Below, piece after piece: positions 53,140 through 62,128 of a stretch of DNA of 64,000 nucleotides. The stretch's first letter is position 1, and every line of letters starts with the position of its first letter. A program made the translations under genes and the position numbers. Source of the DNA: Rheinheimera sp. GTDB lineage: Bacteria; Pseudomonadota; Gammaproteobacteria; Enterobacterales; Alteromonadaceae. The notes beneath the pieces were generated by a model. The model saw only the letters and a list, made by a program, of their open reading frames with translations. It was not told the origin of the DNA and did not search any database. The stretch covers positions 1 to 64,000 of the forward strand of contig NZ_JAVBXS010000034.1 of the NCBI RefSeq assembly GCF_030824435.1. Reading direction: 5' to 3'.

Positions 53140-54885
53140 TTATGAGCGTTTCAGCATTTTCGGAAAGCGGATATGGTACGCCAGGCCATGACCTGGTTCA
53201 CTTTTCACCTGAATACTTCCGCCTAAAGTCTGGCGCACCAGATTGTAGGTAATATGTGTGCCCAGGCCACTGCCTCCCTGGTCTCTTTTGGTGGTAAAAA
53301 ATGGATGGAACAGTTTTTCCAGCTGCTCAGGCGTCAGGCCCTTGCCATTGTCGGCGTAGTTAATATCCACCACATTGCCTTCATCCACCACAGTGATATT
53401 GATATTCCCTTCTTCCATCTCTTCAAAACCATGGATCAGCGAATTCATCAGCAAATTGGTAAAAATCTGCGAAATAGCGCCGGCCGGACAACTTAAGGTC
53501 AGGTTTTCCGGGCAATTCACTTCAATATGATGTTTGGTCTTTTTAAAATGCGGCTGCAATGAACGGATAATTTCATTGAGATATTCATGCAGTTGTATAG
53601 TGCGGATAGCTTCGCTGGTCTGATCCACCGCAATTTGTTTAAAGCTGGCAATCAGCTCAGAAGCGCGGATAAGGTTGGTATTTAAAAGTTCTGTGCCTTG
53701 TTTGGCTTCTTCAATAAAATGTTCCAGCGCCTTGGGTGACAGACTTTTTTCCTGATAGGCATGTTCAAGTGCCGCCAATTTTTCTGCCAGAAAACTGGTG
53801 GCTGTGACACCGATACCAACAGGTGTATTCACTTCGTGGGTAATGCCTGCCACCAGACCACCTAAAGCGGCCATTTTTTCTGATTGCACCAACCGGTCCT
53901 GCGCCTGACGTAAGTCATTAACCAGCTTTTCCAGCTCTGTTTGTTTGCTGCGCAACGCTTCTTCAGTGTGGCGGCGGCGTTCAATTTCTTCACGCAAAGC
54001 TTGTTGTTTTACTTCAAGCTCTTGCTTTTGTTGCTGTAAATCCATCATGGCCTGACTCAGGCCAGAAGTTTTGCGTGCAACTTCCTGCTCGAGAATAAGA
54101 TTATGCTGGTCGAGTTTTTCGTTGGACTGCAACAGTTGTTTTTGGGTGTTTTCCAGCTGACCTTTGTAATCCTGTACCCTGGCTATCAGGCGGTTAAAAG
54201 CGTCGGCCATCACGCTCAGTTCGTTGGTATCGCCGTGCTGAATTTCTACCTTGGCGCCGTCCAGGTTATCCAGTTCCAATTCTTCAATCTGCTGGGTCAG
54301 TTCTGCCAAAGGAAGAGTCAGTTGTTTGCGAAAAGCGATTAAAAACAAAATAATCAAAAATGTAGTTTTCAGCAGCGCGTTACCAATCAGGAAATAAATA
54401 CCCACTTTAATTCTGTCCAGCACTATGGTGCGGCTGGAGAACAAGGTGACATCACCCACCTGAGTGGCACGGCCGGAAAATTCAAAAATCAGCGGAAAGG
54501 TATAACCAAATAAACCGGATTGTTGTTCGGTCAGACGCACCCCTTCTTTCACCAGCTGATTGCTGTACCTTTCGCTAATGTCGACATACTGGCCAAGCTG
54601 GGTGATCACAGCGCCGCTGTCGTCACGTACTATGATGCCTTCAATAGAAGGAATAGCCAGCAGACCGTCAGCAATAATTAAAGCCTGAGTGGTGTTCAGC
54701 TCCCAGATAGCGCGGGTTAAGCTGCCGGAGATGGTTTGTTGAAGGGTGGACAGTTCGCCGTTGATATGATTTTTGGTATTAAAGTACTCTGCAACAATCT
54801 GACCTACAGTGACGACAAAAGTTAAAATAAAATAAACCGACAAAACTTTGGTCAGCAGTTTTCTGGATAAACTTTTTTGCTGCAT
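53140..54885 (-). CDS. Membrane sensor histidine kinase (HPK4-like), divergent from a receiver-CheC-GGDEF operon
   Basis: This 581-residue kinase from ATG 54885 has a transmembrane helix at about 12-33, a periplasmic sensor of about 130 residues, a second helix near 166-187, then HAMP. A long coiled coil follows, rich in Q, E and K (about 235-330). The H-box is ITHEVNTPVGIGV (histidine near 348). The ATPase has TNLLMNSLIHGFEE, YADNGKGL, FHPFFTTKRDQGGSGLG and GHGLAYHIRFP. No receiver or output domain is fused, so it must act on a separate regulator; the divergent single-domain receiver 328 bp away is the obvious candidate. An ATG at 54954 would add 23 unlikely residues. Confidence 0.9.
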   Translation of the reverse strand: MQQKSLSRKLLTKVLSVYFILTFVVTVGQIVAEYFNTKNHINGELSTLQQTISGSLTRAIWELNTTQALIIADGLLAIPSIEGIIVRDDSGAVITQLGQYVDISERYSNQLVKEGVRLTEQQSGLFGYTFPLIFEFSGRATQVGDVTLFSSRTIVLDRIKVGIYFLIGNALLKTTFLIILFLIAFRKQLTLPLAELTQQIEELELDNLDGAKVEIQHGDTNELSVMADAFNRLIARVQDYKGQLENTQKQLLQSNEKLDQHNLILEQEVARKTSGLSQAMMDLQQQKQELEVKQQALREEIERRRHTEEALRSKQTELEKLVNDLRQAQDRLVQSEKMAALGGLVAGITHEVNTPVGIGVTATSFLAEKLAALEHAYQEKSLSPKALEHFIEEAKQGTELLNTNLIRASELIASFKQIAVDQTSEAIRTIQLHEYLNEIIRSLQPHFKKTKHHIEVNCPENLTLSCPAGAISQIFTNLLMNSLIHGFEEMEEGNINITVVDEGNVVDINYADNGKGLTPEQLEKLFHPFFTTKRDQGGSGLGTHITYNLVRQTLGGSIQVKSEPGHGLAYHIRFPKMLKRS

Positions 54886-55213
54886 CTGACTACCTGTGCT
54901 TTCAGCGGGGTGTGTATCACCTGATGCTGTAAAATTAGCTAAAAAAAACAACAATTAAAATAGCAAAATCAGATTAAGTTCCGCCATTTACTACTTTATG
55001 TCAATTCACTGGTATTTCGCCGCTATTTATCAGGTTTTTTCCACCGAACTATAGCTGAGATTTATCTTTGTCGAAAATCACAGCGGTATTGTTAATAGAA
55101 ACGCAAAGCTGTGTCGATTTATTGGCGATCTGTTGCATTAGGCGGGTCAACTGGTTATATTTTGCCCGTAACTTCGCATAAATATTAGAATTATTATAAC
55201 GGAGCTTTAGCGA
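54886..55213. promoter_or_regulatory. 328-bp AT-rich divergent region between kinase and receiver genes
   Basis: No gene is seen. It has A-tracts near 54940-54970 and AT-rich sequence just before the receiver gene. It probably carries divergent promoters and any shared operators. ACGGAG lies 9 nt before the receiver ATG. Confidence 0.45.
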
Positions 55214-55579
55214 ATGGCGTTGCCGGTACTAATTTGTGATGACTCTATACTGGCGCGTAAGCAAGTACGTAAAAGTTTGCCAGAATCTTTTGATGCCGAG
55301 TTTCAAACCGCAGCCAATGGGCTGGAAGCTTTGACCATTTTACGTAGTCAGGAAATTGGTTTGGTTTTTCTTGATTTAACCATGCCGGAACTGGATGGCA
55401 TCGGTGTGCTTGAAGCGATCAAAGCCGAACATATCGATTGTTTTGTTATTGTGATTTCTGCCGATATTCAACCAGAGATGCAAAAGCGGGTGATGGAGCT
55501 TGGTGCTCTGGCTTTTATTCATAAACCGGTGAATGAAGAAAAGCTCAGCGGCATCTTAAAACAATACGGATTGATATGA
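55214..55579 (+). CDS. Single-domain response regulator (CheY-like)
   Basis: This 121-residue receiver has no output domain. The acidic pocket is CDDS (D9, D10), and the phospho-aspartate is D54 in GLVFLDLTMPELDG. The switch serine is in VIVISADIQ (about 83), and the invariant lysine is in AFIHKPV. It is expected to be phosphorylated by the divergent kinase and dephosphorylated by the CheC-like protein encoded next. The ATGA overlap with the next gene indicates coupled translation. Confidence 0.93.
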   Translation: MALPVLICDDSILARKQVRKSLPESFDAEFQTAANGLEALTILRSQEIGLVFLDLTMPELDGIGVLEAIKAEHIDCFVIVISADIQPEMQKRVMELGALAFIHKPVNEEKLSGILKQYGLI

Positions 55580-56190
55580 CCAATCTCGGCTTTAGCGAAG
55601 AACAACGCGACTGTTTGCAGGAAATTATCAATGTCGCTATGGGGTTAGCCAGCGATAAACTGGCGCGTTTTCTGAATACTTTTGTGCACTTAAGAGTGCC
55701 TTCTATTGCTTTGGTGGGCGCCAGCCTTATTCCGGCTGAGTTTGAAAGCCGTTACCGCGACACTGAAGCTGCTTTGGTCAGTCAGGGTTTTTTTGGCAAT
55801 GAAGGGGTGCGTGGTGAAGCCATAGTGCTTTATCAGATGGAAAACGCCCATAAAATTTCAGCGTTGTTAGGTTATGACGTGGGGGATGTGTCTGAAATTG
55901 AGATGCTTACCGATATCAGCTCTATTTTAACCACCACCTTTTTAAACGGTTTAGCCCAGCAGCTGGAAAACAGTTTGTCCTACAGTGCGCCCAGAGTCTT
56001 GTCATCAACTAATGGTGATTTATCCGGCATGCTGAAAAATACCTCTTTTCACTGGGAACACGCTTTAAAAGTGGATATCAGCTATCAGCTGGTTGATCAC
56101 TCTTTTAACTGCGACATGATTTTGTTGATCCCTGGTGAAGCCGTCAGCAATATTAAAACAATTCTTGATCGGATCCTGGAAGCTTATTGA
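55576..56190 (+). CDS. CheC/CheX-like phosphatase protein
   Basis: This 204-residue protein is related to the CheC/CheX/FliY phosphatases that dephosphorylate CheY. The first signature is LQEIINVAMGLASDKL (E16-x-x-N19), matching the ExxN catalytic pattern. The second copy is degenerate: LTDISSILTTTFLNGLA has D and S where E and N would be. The fold assignment rests on this internal repeat. It starts within the receiver gene's stop (ATGA) and overlaps the next gene by 1 bp. This fits a dedicated phosphatase of the upstream receiver. Confidence 0.75.
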   Translation: MTNLGFSEEQRDCLQEIINVAMGLASDKLARFLNTFVHLRVPSIALVGASLIPAEFESRYRDTEAALVSQGFFGNEGVRGEAIVLYQMENAHKISALLGYDVGDVSEIEMLTDISSILTTTFLNGLAQQLENSLSYSAPRVLSSTNGDLSGMLKNTSFHWEHALKVDISYQLVDHSFNCDMILLIPGEAVSNIKTILDRILEAY

Positions 56191-57161
56191 TGTCTCAAGC
56201 CTGGTTAAGTAGTCCCATCCTGGCGCAACTCAACAGCGGCGTAATAGTGATAGATGATGAATACCAAATTCATTATGTAAATGCCTTTATTGAACGCCAT
56301 GCCAGTGTGCAGTTAACTGACATTCAGGGAAAATCATTATTCAGTGTTTTTGCCGATTTACCCGAAGCCTGGCTCAAACGTAAACTGATGAGTGTGCTGG
56401 ATTTAAAAACACCGGCTTTTAGCAGCTGGGAGCAACGCCAGTATATTTTTAAGTTGCCCCATTTGCGTCCTATCACCAGCGCCAGCCAATATATGGCGCA
56501 AAATTGCACTATGTTACCGCTTGAAGCTTCGCACACTGAACAACAGCTGATCTGTATTTTGATTGAAGACGCCACCGATGCTTTTGTGTATCAACAACAT
56601 CTGAGTAAAACGCTGATTGAACTGGAAAAAGCCAACCGACAGGATGGCCTGACCAAGGTATTAAACCGCCGCTTCTGGGAAGAACAGCTCAAACAGGAAA
56701 TTCACCGGGCGCAGCGTTACCAGCATCCGTTGTCGTTATTGTTGTTTGATTTGGATAAATTTAAAGATTTAAACGACAAATATGGCCACTTAGGCGGTGA
56801 TTTTGTGTTGGTGGAGCTGGCTTCATTTATTAGCAGTCTGCTAAGAGACTCTGATTTATTAGGTCGTTATGGCGGTGAAGAGTTTGGCATTATTTTGCCG
56901 GACACACCTCTTGCAGGTGCAGTGGAAGTTGCAGAACGTATTTGCAAAGCCGTTGCTGAACATCCGATGTTGTTTAATCAGCAAACCATTCGTGCCAGTG
57001 TCAGTATTGGCGTTGCCGAATTTGCCCCAAAACAACATCTGTTGCATGACGATTTAATCCGCTCTGCCGATATCGCACTTTATAACGCCAAAAGAGCCGG
57101 CCGTAACAGAGCCTGTATTTTCCAGCACGGTTTAAGCGACTATCAGAAAAAGGCCAATTAA
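56190..57161 (+). CDS. PAS-like domain diguanylate cyclase (GGDEF)
   Basis: It synthesises cyclic di-GMP. The 323-residue protein has an N-terminal PAS-like fold (LNSGVIVIDDEYQIHYVN) spanning about 1-145. The GGDEF domain follows, with the substrate-binding DGLTKVLNRRFWEE and the active site RYGGEEFGIIL. The residues RDSD lie five before the GGEEF, forming the RxxD inhibitory I-site, so product feedback is expected. The start is ATG 56190, sharing one base with the preceding TGA. There is no transmembrane helix, so it is cytosolic. It is the last gene of the receiver-CheC-GGDEF operon. Confidence 0.92.
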   Translation: MSQAWLSSPILAQLNSGVIVIDDEYQIHYVNAFIERHASVQLTDIQGKSLFSVFADLPEAWLKRKLMSVLDLKTPAFSSWEQRQYIFKLPHLRPITSASQYMAQNCTMLPLEASHTEQQLICILIEDATDAFVYQQHLSKTLIELEKANRQDGLTKVLNRRFWEEQLKQEIHRAQRYQHPLSLLLFDLDKFKDLNDKYGHLGGDFVLVELASFISSLLRDSDLLGRYGGEEFGIILPDTPLAGAVEVAERICKAVAEHPMLFNQQTIRASVSIGVAEFAPKQHLLHDDLIRSADIALYNAKRAGRNRACIFQHGLSDYQKKAN

Positions 57162-57251
57162 AGTACCCATTTCGTTGTAACTGAAGAACATTTGAAAGTT
57201 TTCTAAACATTTAGATTGACAGACGTCTAAAACTTTGAGCATATAGACAGT

Positions 57252-57311
57252 ATGAAAACTACACATATCAATACCACCACCATTATTATCACCACCACCC
57301 TTACCGGGTAG
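57252..57311 (+). CDS. thrL: thr operon leader peptide
   Basis: This 19-residue leader reads M-K-T-T-H-I-N-T-T-T-I-I-I-T-T-T-L-T-G, with nine threonine and four isoleucine codons. Ribosome stalling at these when charged tRNA-Thr or tRNA-Ile is scarce would favour antitermination. It ends 24 bp before the attenuator hairpin, as in E. coli thrL, whose peptide is also Thr/Ile-rich. Confidence 0.93.
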   Translation: MKTTHINTTTIIITTTLTG

Positions 57312-57334
57312 GAGGTCGGCGGCGTATTGTCTTA

Positions 57335-57374
57335 AAAAGGCCCGTGACCTCACCAGTCACGGGCCTTTTGCGTT
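57335..57374 (+). terminator. thr operon transcription attenuator
   Basis: A 14-bp perfect stem (AAAAGGCCCGTGAC / GTCACGGGCCTTTT) with a 7-nt loop is followed by GCGTTTC. It sits between thrL and thrA. Competing pairings with the leader coding region are expected but were not computed. Confidence 0.9.
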
Positions 57375-57393
57375 TCTTTACAGGAGAAATTTT

Positions 57394-59853
57394 ATGAGGG
57401 TGCTGAAGTTTGGTGGTTCGTCATTAGCGTCGGTTGAACGTTTTTTAGAAGTTGCCGGCATTGTAAAACAACAACTTAGCGCAGAGCCTGTTGGTCTTGT
57501 GCTCTCAGCCCCCCAGGGTGTGACCAATTTATTGGTGGAGCTGACCGACTTAGCCTTTTTGGGCACTGACTATTTGCCGCTGCTACAACAATGGCAACAG
57601 CGGCTGGAGACTTTGCAGCTACAAGCCAAAGCTCAGCTGTTAGCAGCGGATAACGAAGCGCTGACTCTGGTGCGTGAGCAGCAGTTTGCCCAGTTATCGG
57701 CGCAGTTGCAGGGTGTTGCTTTATTACAATATTGCCCGGATCACATTAAAGCGCGCATCCTCGGTTTGGGCGAACAATTTAGTGTTGCTTTAATGACAGG
57801 TCTGTTGAAATACCTGCACATTGACACTGTCGCACTGGACTCAGTTGCCTGTGTAAAAAGTCAGGGTGATTACTTAAATGCGGTTGCTGATATTCCGGCA
57901 TCCGAAGCGGCTTTAAGCGCTGCTGTTGCGAAACAGCAGGCGCAGGTGTATGTGATGGCTGGTTTTGTGTCCAGCAACAGCAACGGTGAACTTTGCCTGC
58001 TCGGTCGCAACGGCTCTGATTATTCGGCCGCTATAGTTGCCGCCAGTATCCGCGCCAGTGTGTGTGAAATCTGGACAGATGTAGATGGTGTTTATAGCGC
58101 CGACCCACGTCAGGTAAAACAAGCACAGCTGATTGACCATCTGTCGTATGACGAAGCCATGGAATTGTCGTATTTTGGCGCTAAAGTGCTGCATCCAAAA
58201 ACCATAGGCCCGTTGGCCCGTTACCAAATTCCCTGTTATATCAAAAACACTTTAAACCCATCAGCACCCGGCACTTGTATCGACGCCAACAATAACGGTG
58301 ATTCGCTGGTGAAAGGCATTTCCAGCCTGGAACATCTGGCGCTGATCACCGTATCTGGCCCAGGCCTCAAGGGTGTGGTGGGCATGGCATCGCGCGTTTT
58401 TGCCACTATGGCGCGTGAGCAGGTATCGGTCAGTTTAATTACCCAGTCGTCCAGTGAATTCAGCATCAGTTTTTGTGTGGCGCAGCTGGATTTGGCTATT
58501 GCGAAAAAAGCACTGGAAACTGAATTTGAACTGGAGCTGCAAGGCAAGTTATTGAGGCCTTTGGCGATTCAGTCGGATATGGCCATTGTCAGTTTAGTGG
58601 GTGATGGCATGCGCCAGCACCGTGGTGTCGCCGCCAAGTTTTTTGCCTCTTTATCTCAGGCGCGGGTCAATATTGTGGCTATAGCGCAGGACTCGTCAGA
58701 ACGTTCAATTTCAGCTGTGGTAGAGCAAAAGTCCTGCCGTAATGCGGTGAAAGTCTGTCATGAAAACTTCTTTAGCCATGTGCCGAGTATTGATGTGTTT
58801 CTGGTTGGTTGTGGTGTGGTGGGCAGCGAACTGCTGGCGCAATTTGAACGTCAGCAACAGTTTTTAAAACAACGCAACGTGCGCCTGACTGTCTATGGTA
58901 TTGCTAATTCCAAAGCGCTGCTGCTGGATGCCGAAGGTGTGAATTTAGCCAACTGGCAACAACGGATGGACGGGCAAAAACAGCAGTTTAGTCTGGCCGC
59001 GCTCAGTCAGTTTGTGCAGGACAATCATTTAACCAATCCGGTATTGATTGATTGCACCAGCGCTGAAGCTGTGGCCATGCAATATGCCGATTTCCTGGCT
59101 GCCGGTTTTCATGTGGTCACGCCGAACAAAAAAGCCAATACCGCCAGTCTCAGTTATTACCGGCAGCTGCGTTTGGTGGCACAACAACACCGCCGTCGTT
59201 TTTTATATGAAACCACTGTAGGTGCCGGTTTGCCGGTGATTGATACGCTGCAGGGGTTACTCAACGCCGGTGACGAGTTAATGGCTTTTGAAGGCATTTT
59301 GTCCGGCTCCTTATCGTATATGTTTGGCGAGCTGGAGCAGGGCGTGGCGCTTTCTGATGTCACAGCCAAAGCCAAAGCTATGGGCTTTACTGAGCCAGAC
59401 CCACGGGATGATTTATCTGGTATGGACGTGGCCCGTAAGCTATTGATCCTGGCGCGCGAGTCGGGGTTACAGCTGGATTTGTGTGATGTGACAGTGGAAT
59501 CTGTGTTGCCAAACGATTTTGCACCAGGCGCCTCTGTTGCGGACTTTATGGCGCAACTGCCAGAGCTGAACAGCTGGTTTGCCGACAAAGTGGCTGCCGC
59601 TAAAAGTGAAGGCAAGGTACTGCGTTATATCGGTGAAATTGCCAATGGCCAGTGCAAGGTGTCGGTCAAAGCTTTGGATATTAACCATCCGCTTGCCAAA
59701 GTGAAAGACGGTGAAAATGCCTTGGCTATTCATACCCGTTATTACCAGCCTATTCCTTTTGTATTAAGGGGTTATGGTGCCGGTGCTGCGGTCACAGCGG
59801 CCGGTGTCTTTGGTGATGTGATGCGTACCCTTGGCTGGCAGCAGGAGATGTAA
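57394..59853 (+). CDS. thrA: Bifunctional aspartokinase I / homoserine dehydrogenase I
   Basis: It catalyses the first and third steps of threonine synthesis. The 819-residue protein starts MRVLKFGGSSLAS, the aspartokinase ATP-site motif. It continues with GRNGSDYSAAIVAA and EIWTDVDGVYSADPR, then ACT regulatory domains (LALITVSGPGLKGVVG, SVSLITQSSSEFSISF). From about 465 comes the homoserine dehydrogenase, with VFLVGCGVVGSELL, VTPNKKANT and GLSGSLSY-type segments. CAGGAG precedes the ATG. The length is normal for ThrA. Threonine feedback is expected from the ACT domains. Confidence 0.97.
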   Translation: MRVLKFGGSSLASVERFLEVAGIVKQQLSAEPVGLVLSAPQGVTNLLVELTDLAFLGTDYLPLLQQWQQRLETLQLQAKAQLLAADNEALTLVREQQFAQLSAQLQGVALLQYCPDHIKARILGLGEQFSVALMTGLLKYLHIDTVALDSVACVKSQGDYLNAVADIPASEAALSAAVAKQQAQVYVMAGFVSSNSNGELCLLGRNGSDYSAAIVAASIRASVCEIWTDVDGVYSADPRQVKQAQLIDHLSYDEAMELSYFGAKVLHPKTIGPLARYQIPCYIKNTLNPSAPGTCIDANNNGDSLVKGISSLEHLALITVSGPGLKGVVGMASRVFATMAREQVSVSLITQSSSEFSISFCVAQLDLAIAKKALETEFELELQGKLLRPLAIQSDMAIVSLVGDGMRQHRGVAAKFFASLSQARVNIVAIAQDSSERSISAVVEQKSCRNAVKVCHENFFSHVPSIDVFLVGCGVVGSELLAQFERQQQFLKQRNVRLTVYGIANSKALLLDAEGVNLANWQQRMDGQKQQFSLAALSQFVQDNHLTNPVLIDCTSAEAVAMQYADFLAAGFHVVTPNKKANTASLSYYRQLRLVAQQHRRRFLYETTVGAGLPVIDTLQGLLNAGDELMAFEGILSGSLSYMFGELEQGVALSDVTAKAKAMGFTEPDPRDDLSGMDVARKLLILARESGLQLDLCDVTVESVLPNDFAPGASVADFMAQLPELNSWFADKVAAAKSEGKVLRYIGEIANGQCKVSVKALDINHPLAKVKDGENALAIHTRYYQPIPFVLRGYGAGAAVTAAGVFGDVMRTLGWQQEM

Positions 59854-59856
59854 ATC

Positions 59857-60810
59857 ATGAAGTCGTATTTTGCACCAGCTTCAACCGGCAATTTTTCGGT
59901 TGGGTTTGACTTGCTGGGTGCTGCTTTTGCGCCCGTGAATGGTGAGTTATTGGGGGATGAGCTGGTGATAGAAGGCGAGGCGGCAGAACTTACACTGCGC
60001 CTTAGTGGCCGTTATGTACATCAGTTGCCTGGTGATGCGGCGGACAATCTGGTGGTGAGCTGTTTTTACGCTTTTGAAAAAAAGCTGGGTAAACCCTTAC
60101 CACGCCTGAGTTTACACCTGAAAAAACATCTGCCGGTTGGCAGTGGTTTGGGCTCCAGCGCTTGTTCTATTGTGGTGGCCTGTTTTGCCTTTAACGACTA
60201 TTTTGGCAAACCACTGAATGATTATGAGCTGCTGCAACTGACGGCCGAATGTGAAGGGGGTGTCAGTGGCGCCGTGCATTATGACAATGTGGCACCTTCT
60301 TTAGTGGGTGGCTTGTTGTTAATGTTACCGGAGAGTCCGTTATTGTACCGGCCTTTGCCCTGGTTCTCACACTGGAAAGTGGTGCTTTGTTATCCGGGTA
60401 CTGTGCTTTCTACCAAAGCAGCCCGTGAAGTATTGCCCAAAGCGTTGAGCCTGAAACACAGCATTGCTTTTGCCGGCAATCTGGCTCGTTTTGTGTCGGC
60501 GCTATATGCCAAAGATGAAAACGAAGCTTTTGCTTCATTGCAGGATTTAGTGGCAGAGCCGGCCCGTTTACCTTTGATCCCGGAACTCAGCGCCATTCGT
60601 GCGGCGTTAATGGCACAGGGTATTGGCCATGTGGGCATTTCCGGCGCTGGCCCAACTTTGTTTGCGGTTTGTCAGAATGACGAACAGGCCGCATTTGCTT
60701 GCGCTTATTTCAGGCAACATTATGAAAAAAATCAGGATGCCATGACTCATATCTGCACTTTAGAGCAGCAGGGCGCGCGGGTGTTATCAAATCAGTCAGT
60801 ACAGGATTAA
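59857..60810 (+). CDS. thrB: Homoserine kinase
   Basis: This GHMP-family kinase phosphorylates homoserine. The 317-residue protein has FAPASTGNFSVGFDLLGAAF near the N-terminus and the phosphate loop LPVGSGLGSSACSIV (GHMP motif). The C-terminal HVGISGAGPTLFAV is the third GHMP motif. The gene begins 3 bp after thrA and ends 4 bp before thrC. Confidence 0.97.
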   Translation: MKSYFAPASTGNFSVGFDLLGAAFAPVNGELLGDELVIEGEAAELTLRLSGRYVHQLPGDAADNLVVSCFYAFEKKLGKPLPRLSLHLKKHLPVGSGLGSSACSIVVACFAFNDYFGKPLNDYELLQLTAECEGGVSGAVHYDNVAPSLVGGLLLMLPESPLLYRPLPWFSHWKVVLCYPGTVLSTKAAREVLPKALSLKHSIAFAGNLARFVSALYAKDENEAFASLQDLVAEPARLPLIPELSAIRAALMAQGIGHVGISGAGPTLFAVCQNDEQAAFACAYFRQHYEKNQDAMTHICTLEQQGARVLSNQSVQD

Positions 60811-60814
60811 GCAG

Positions 60815-62104
60815 ATGATGTTACGTAATATCAAAGTTCCGGCACAACAAGTGAGTTTTTTAGAGGCTGTGCGTATTGGTTTAGGTGAGCAGCAGGGGCT
60901 GTTTTTTCCGGATAGCTGGCCAAAACTGGATGTAGATGCTTTGTTGGCGATGCCTTTTGCCAAGCGTAGCGCCGCTATTTTACAGGCCTTGATTGGTGAC
61001 GAATTGCCCGAAGCTGAGTTGTCGGCGCTGGTCGCTGAAGCTTTTACTTTCCCGGCGCCGCTATCTGCAGTTACCGACAATGTCGCTTGTTTAGAGTTAT
61101 TCCACGGCCCGACTTTAGCTTTTAAAGACTTTGGTGGCCGTTTTATGGCGCGCGCTTTAATGGCGTCGCAACAGCGCTCTGGCGTGAAAAAAACCACTAT
61201 TGTGACCGCAACCTCAGGTGACACCGGCGCAGCTGTTGCCCATGCTTTTTATCAACAAGCTGGGGTTGATGTGGTGATTTTGTTCCCGAAAGGCAAAATC
61301 AGTGTGTTGCAGGAAAAACTCTTTACCACTTTAGGCAAAAACATTCACACCCTGGCGGTGGATGGTGATTTTGACCAGTGTCAGGCGCTGGTGAAAGAAG
61401 TGTTTAACGACCGTGCTTTAGTAGAGAAACTCAATATCAACTCAGCAAACTCTATTAATATCAGCCGTTTATTTGCGCAGATTTGTTATTATTTTGAAGC
61501 TGTTGCTCAGGTGCCTGCTGAAAAACGCCAGAATATTGTGGTGTCAGTGCCAAGCGGCAACTTTGGTAATTTAACGGCCGGTTTAATTGCCAAAGTATTG
61601 GGTTTGCCAATTAAACGCATGATAGCCGCCACCAACAGCAACGACACTGTGCCAAGGTACTGGCAACACGGGGTGTGGCAGGTCAAACCAACAGTGGCCA
61701 CTTTGTCTAATGCCATGGATGTCAGCGCGCCCAATAACTGGCCAAGGGTGGAAGATTTATTGGCGCAAGGCGTGATTTGCCGCGACGATTTAAGCACCGC
61801 CATGGTCGATGAAGAAGATACCCAGTTATCGATGCGCCAGTTGTCGCAGTTGGGTTATTTATCTGAGCCTCATGCCGCTGTGGCGTATCGTGCGTTAAAA
61901 CGCGAATTGCAGCCGGGTGAATTTGGGATTTTCCTGGGCACTGCCCATCCGGCTAAGTTTAAAGAGCAGGTGGAAAATATCCTTGGTAGCCCAATAGCTC
62001 TGCCACCAGAATTAGCTGCTGTTGCCGGCGAACCAAGTTTAGCTGTCGACATGGCGGCAGATTTTGTAGAATTGCGCACAAAGTTACTTGCTCTTGCTGA
62101 ATAA
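60815..62104 (+). CDS. thrC: Threonine synthase
   Basis: This PLP enzyme converts phosphohomoserine to threonine. The 429-residue protein has the PLP lysine in HGPTLAFKDFGGRFMA, TATSGDTGAAVAHAFY, SVPSGNFGNLTAGLIAK for phosphate binding, and NSNDTVPRYW. Two consecutive ATG codons mark the start. No terminator is seen before ung, 24 bp later, so some read-through into ung is likely. Confidence 0.97.
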   Translation: MMLRNIKVPAQQVSFLEAVRIGLGEQQGLFFPDSWPKLDVDALLAMPFAKRSAAILQALIGDELPEAELSALVAEAFTFPAPLSAVTDNVACLELFHGPTLAFKDFGGRFMARALMASQQRSGVKKTTIVTATSGDTGAAVAHAFYQQAGVDVVILFPKGKISVLQEKLFTTLGKNIHTLAVDGDFDQCQALVKEVFNDRALVEKLNINSANSINISRLFAQICYYFEAVAQVPAEKRQNIVVSVPSGNFGNLTAGLIAKVLGLPIKRMIAATNSNDTVPRYWQHGVWQVKPTVATLSNAMDVSAPNNWPRVEDLLAQGVICRDDLSTAMVDEEDTQLSMRQLSQLGYLSEPHAAVAYRALKRELQPGEFGIFLGTAHPAKFKEQVENILGSPIALPPELAAVAGEPSLAVDMAADFVELRTKLLALAE

Positions 62105-62128
62105 GCGGAGATTATCAGGAAAATAACT

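Noticed and set aside
57216-57247. Promoter of the thr operon from TTGACA at 57216
   Set aside because: No acceptable -10 hexamer lies 16-18 bp downstream; TATAGA at 57242 is 20 bp away and almost touches the leader ATG.
59157-59615. 152-codon antisense frame in thrA
   Set aside because: Shadow of the homoserine dehydrogenase coding strand; low-complexity serine-rich translation.
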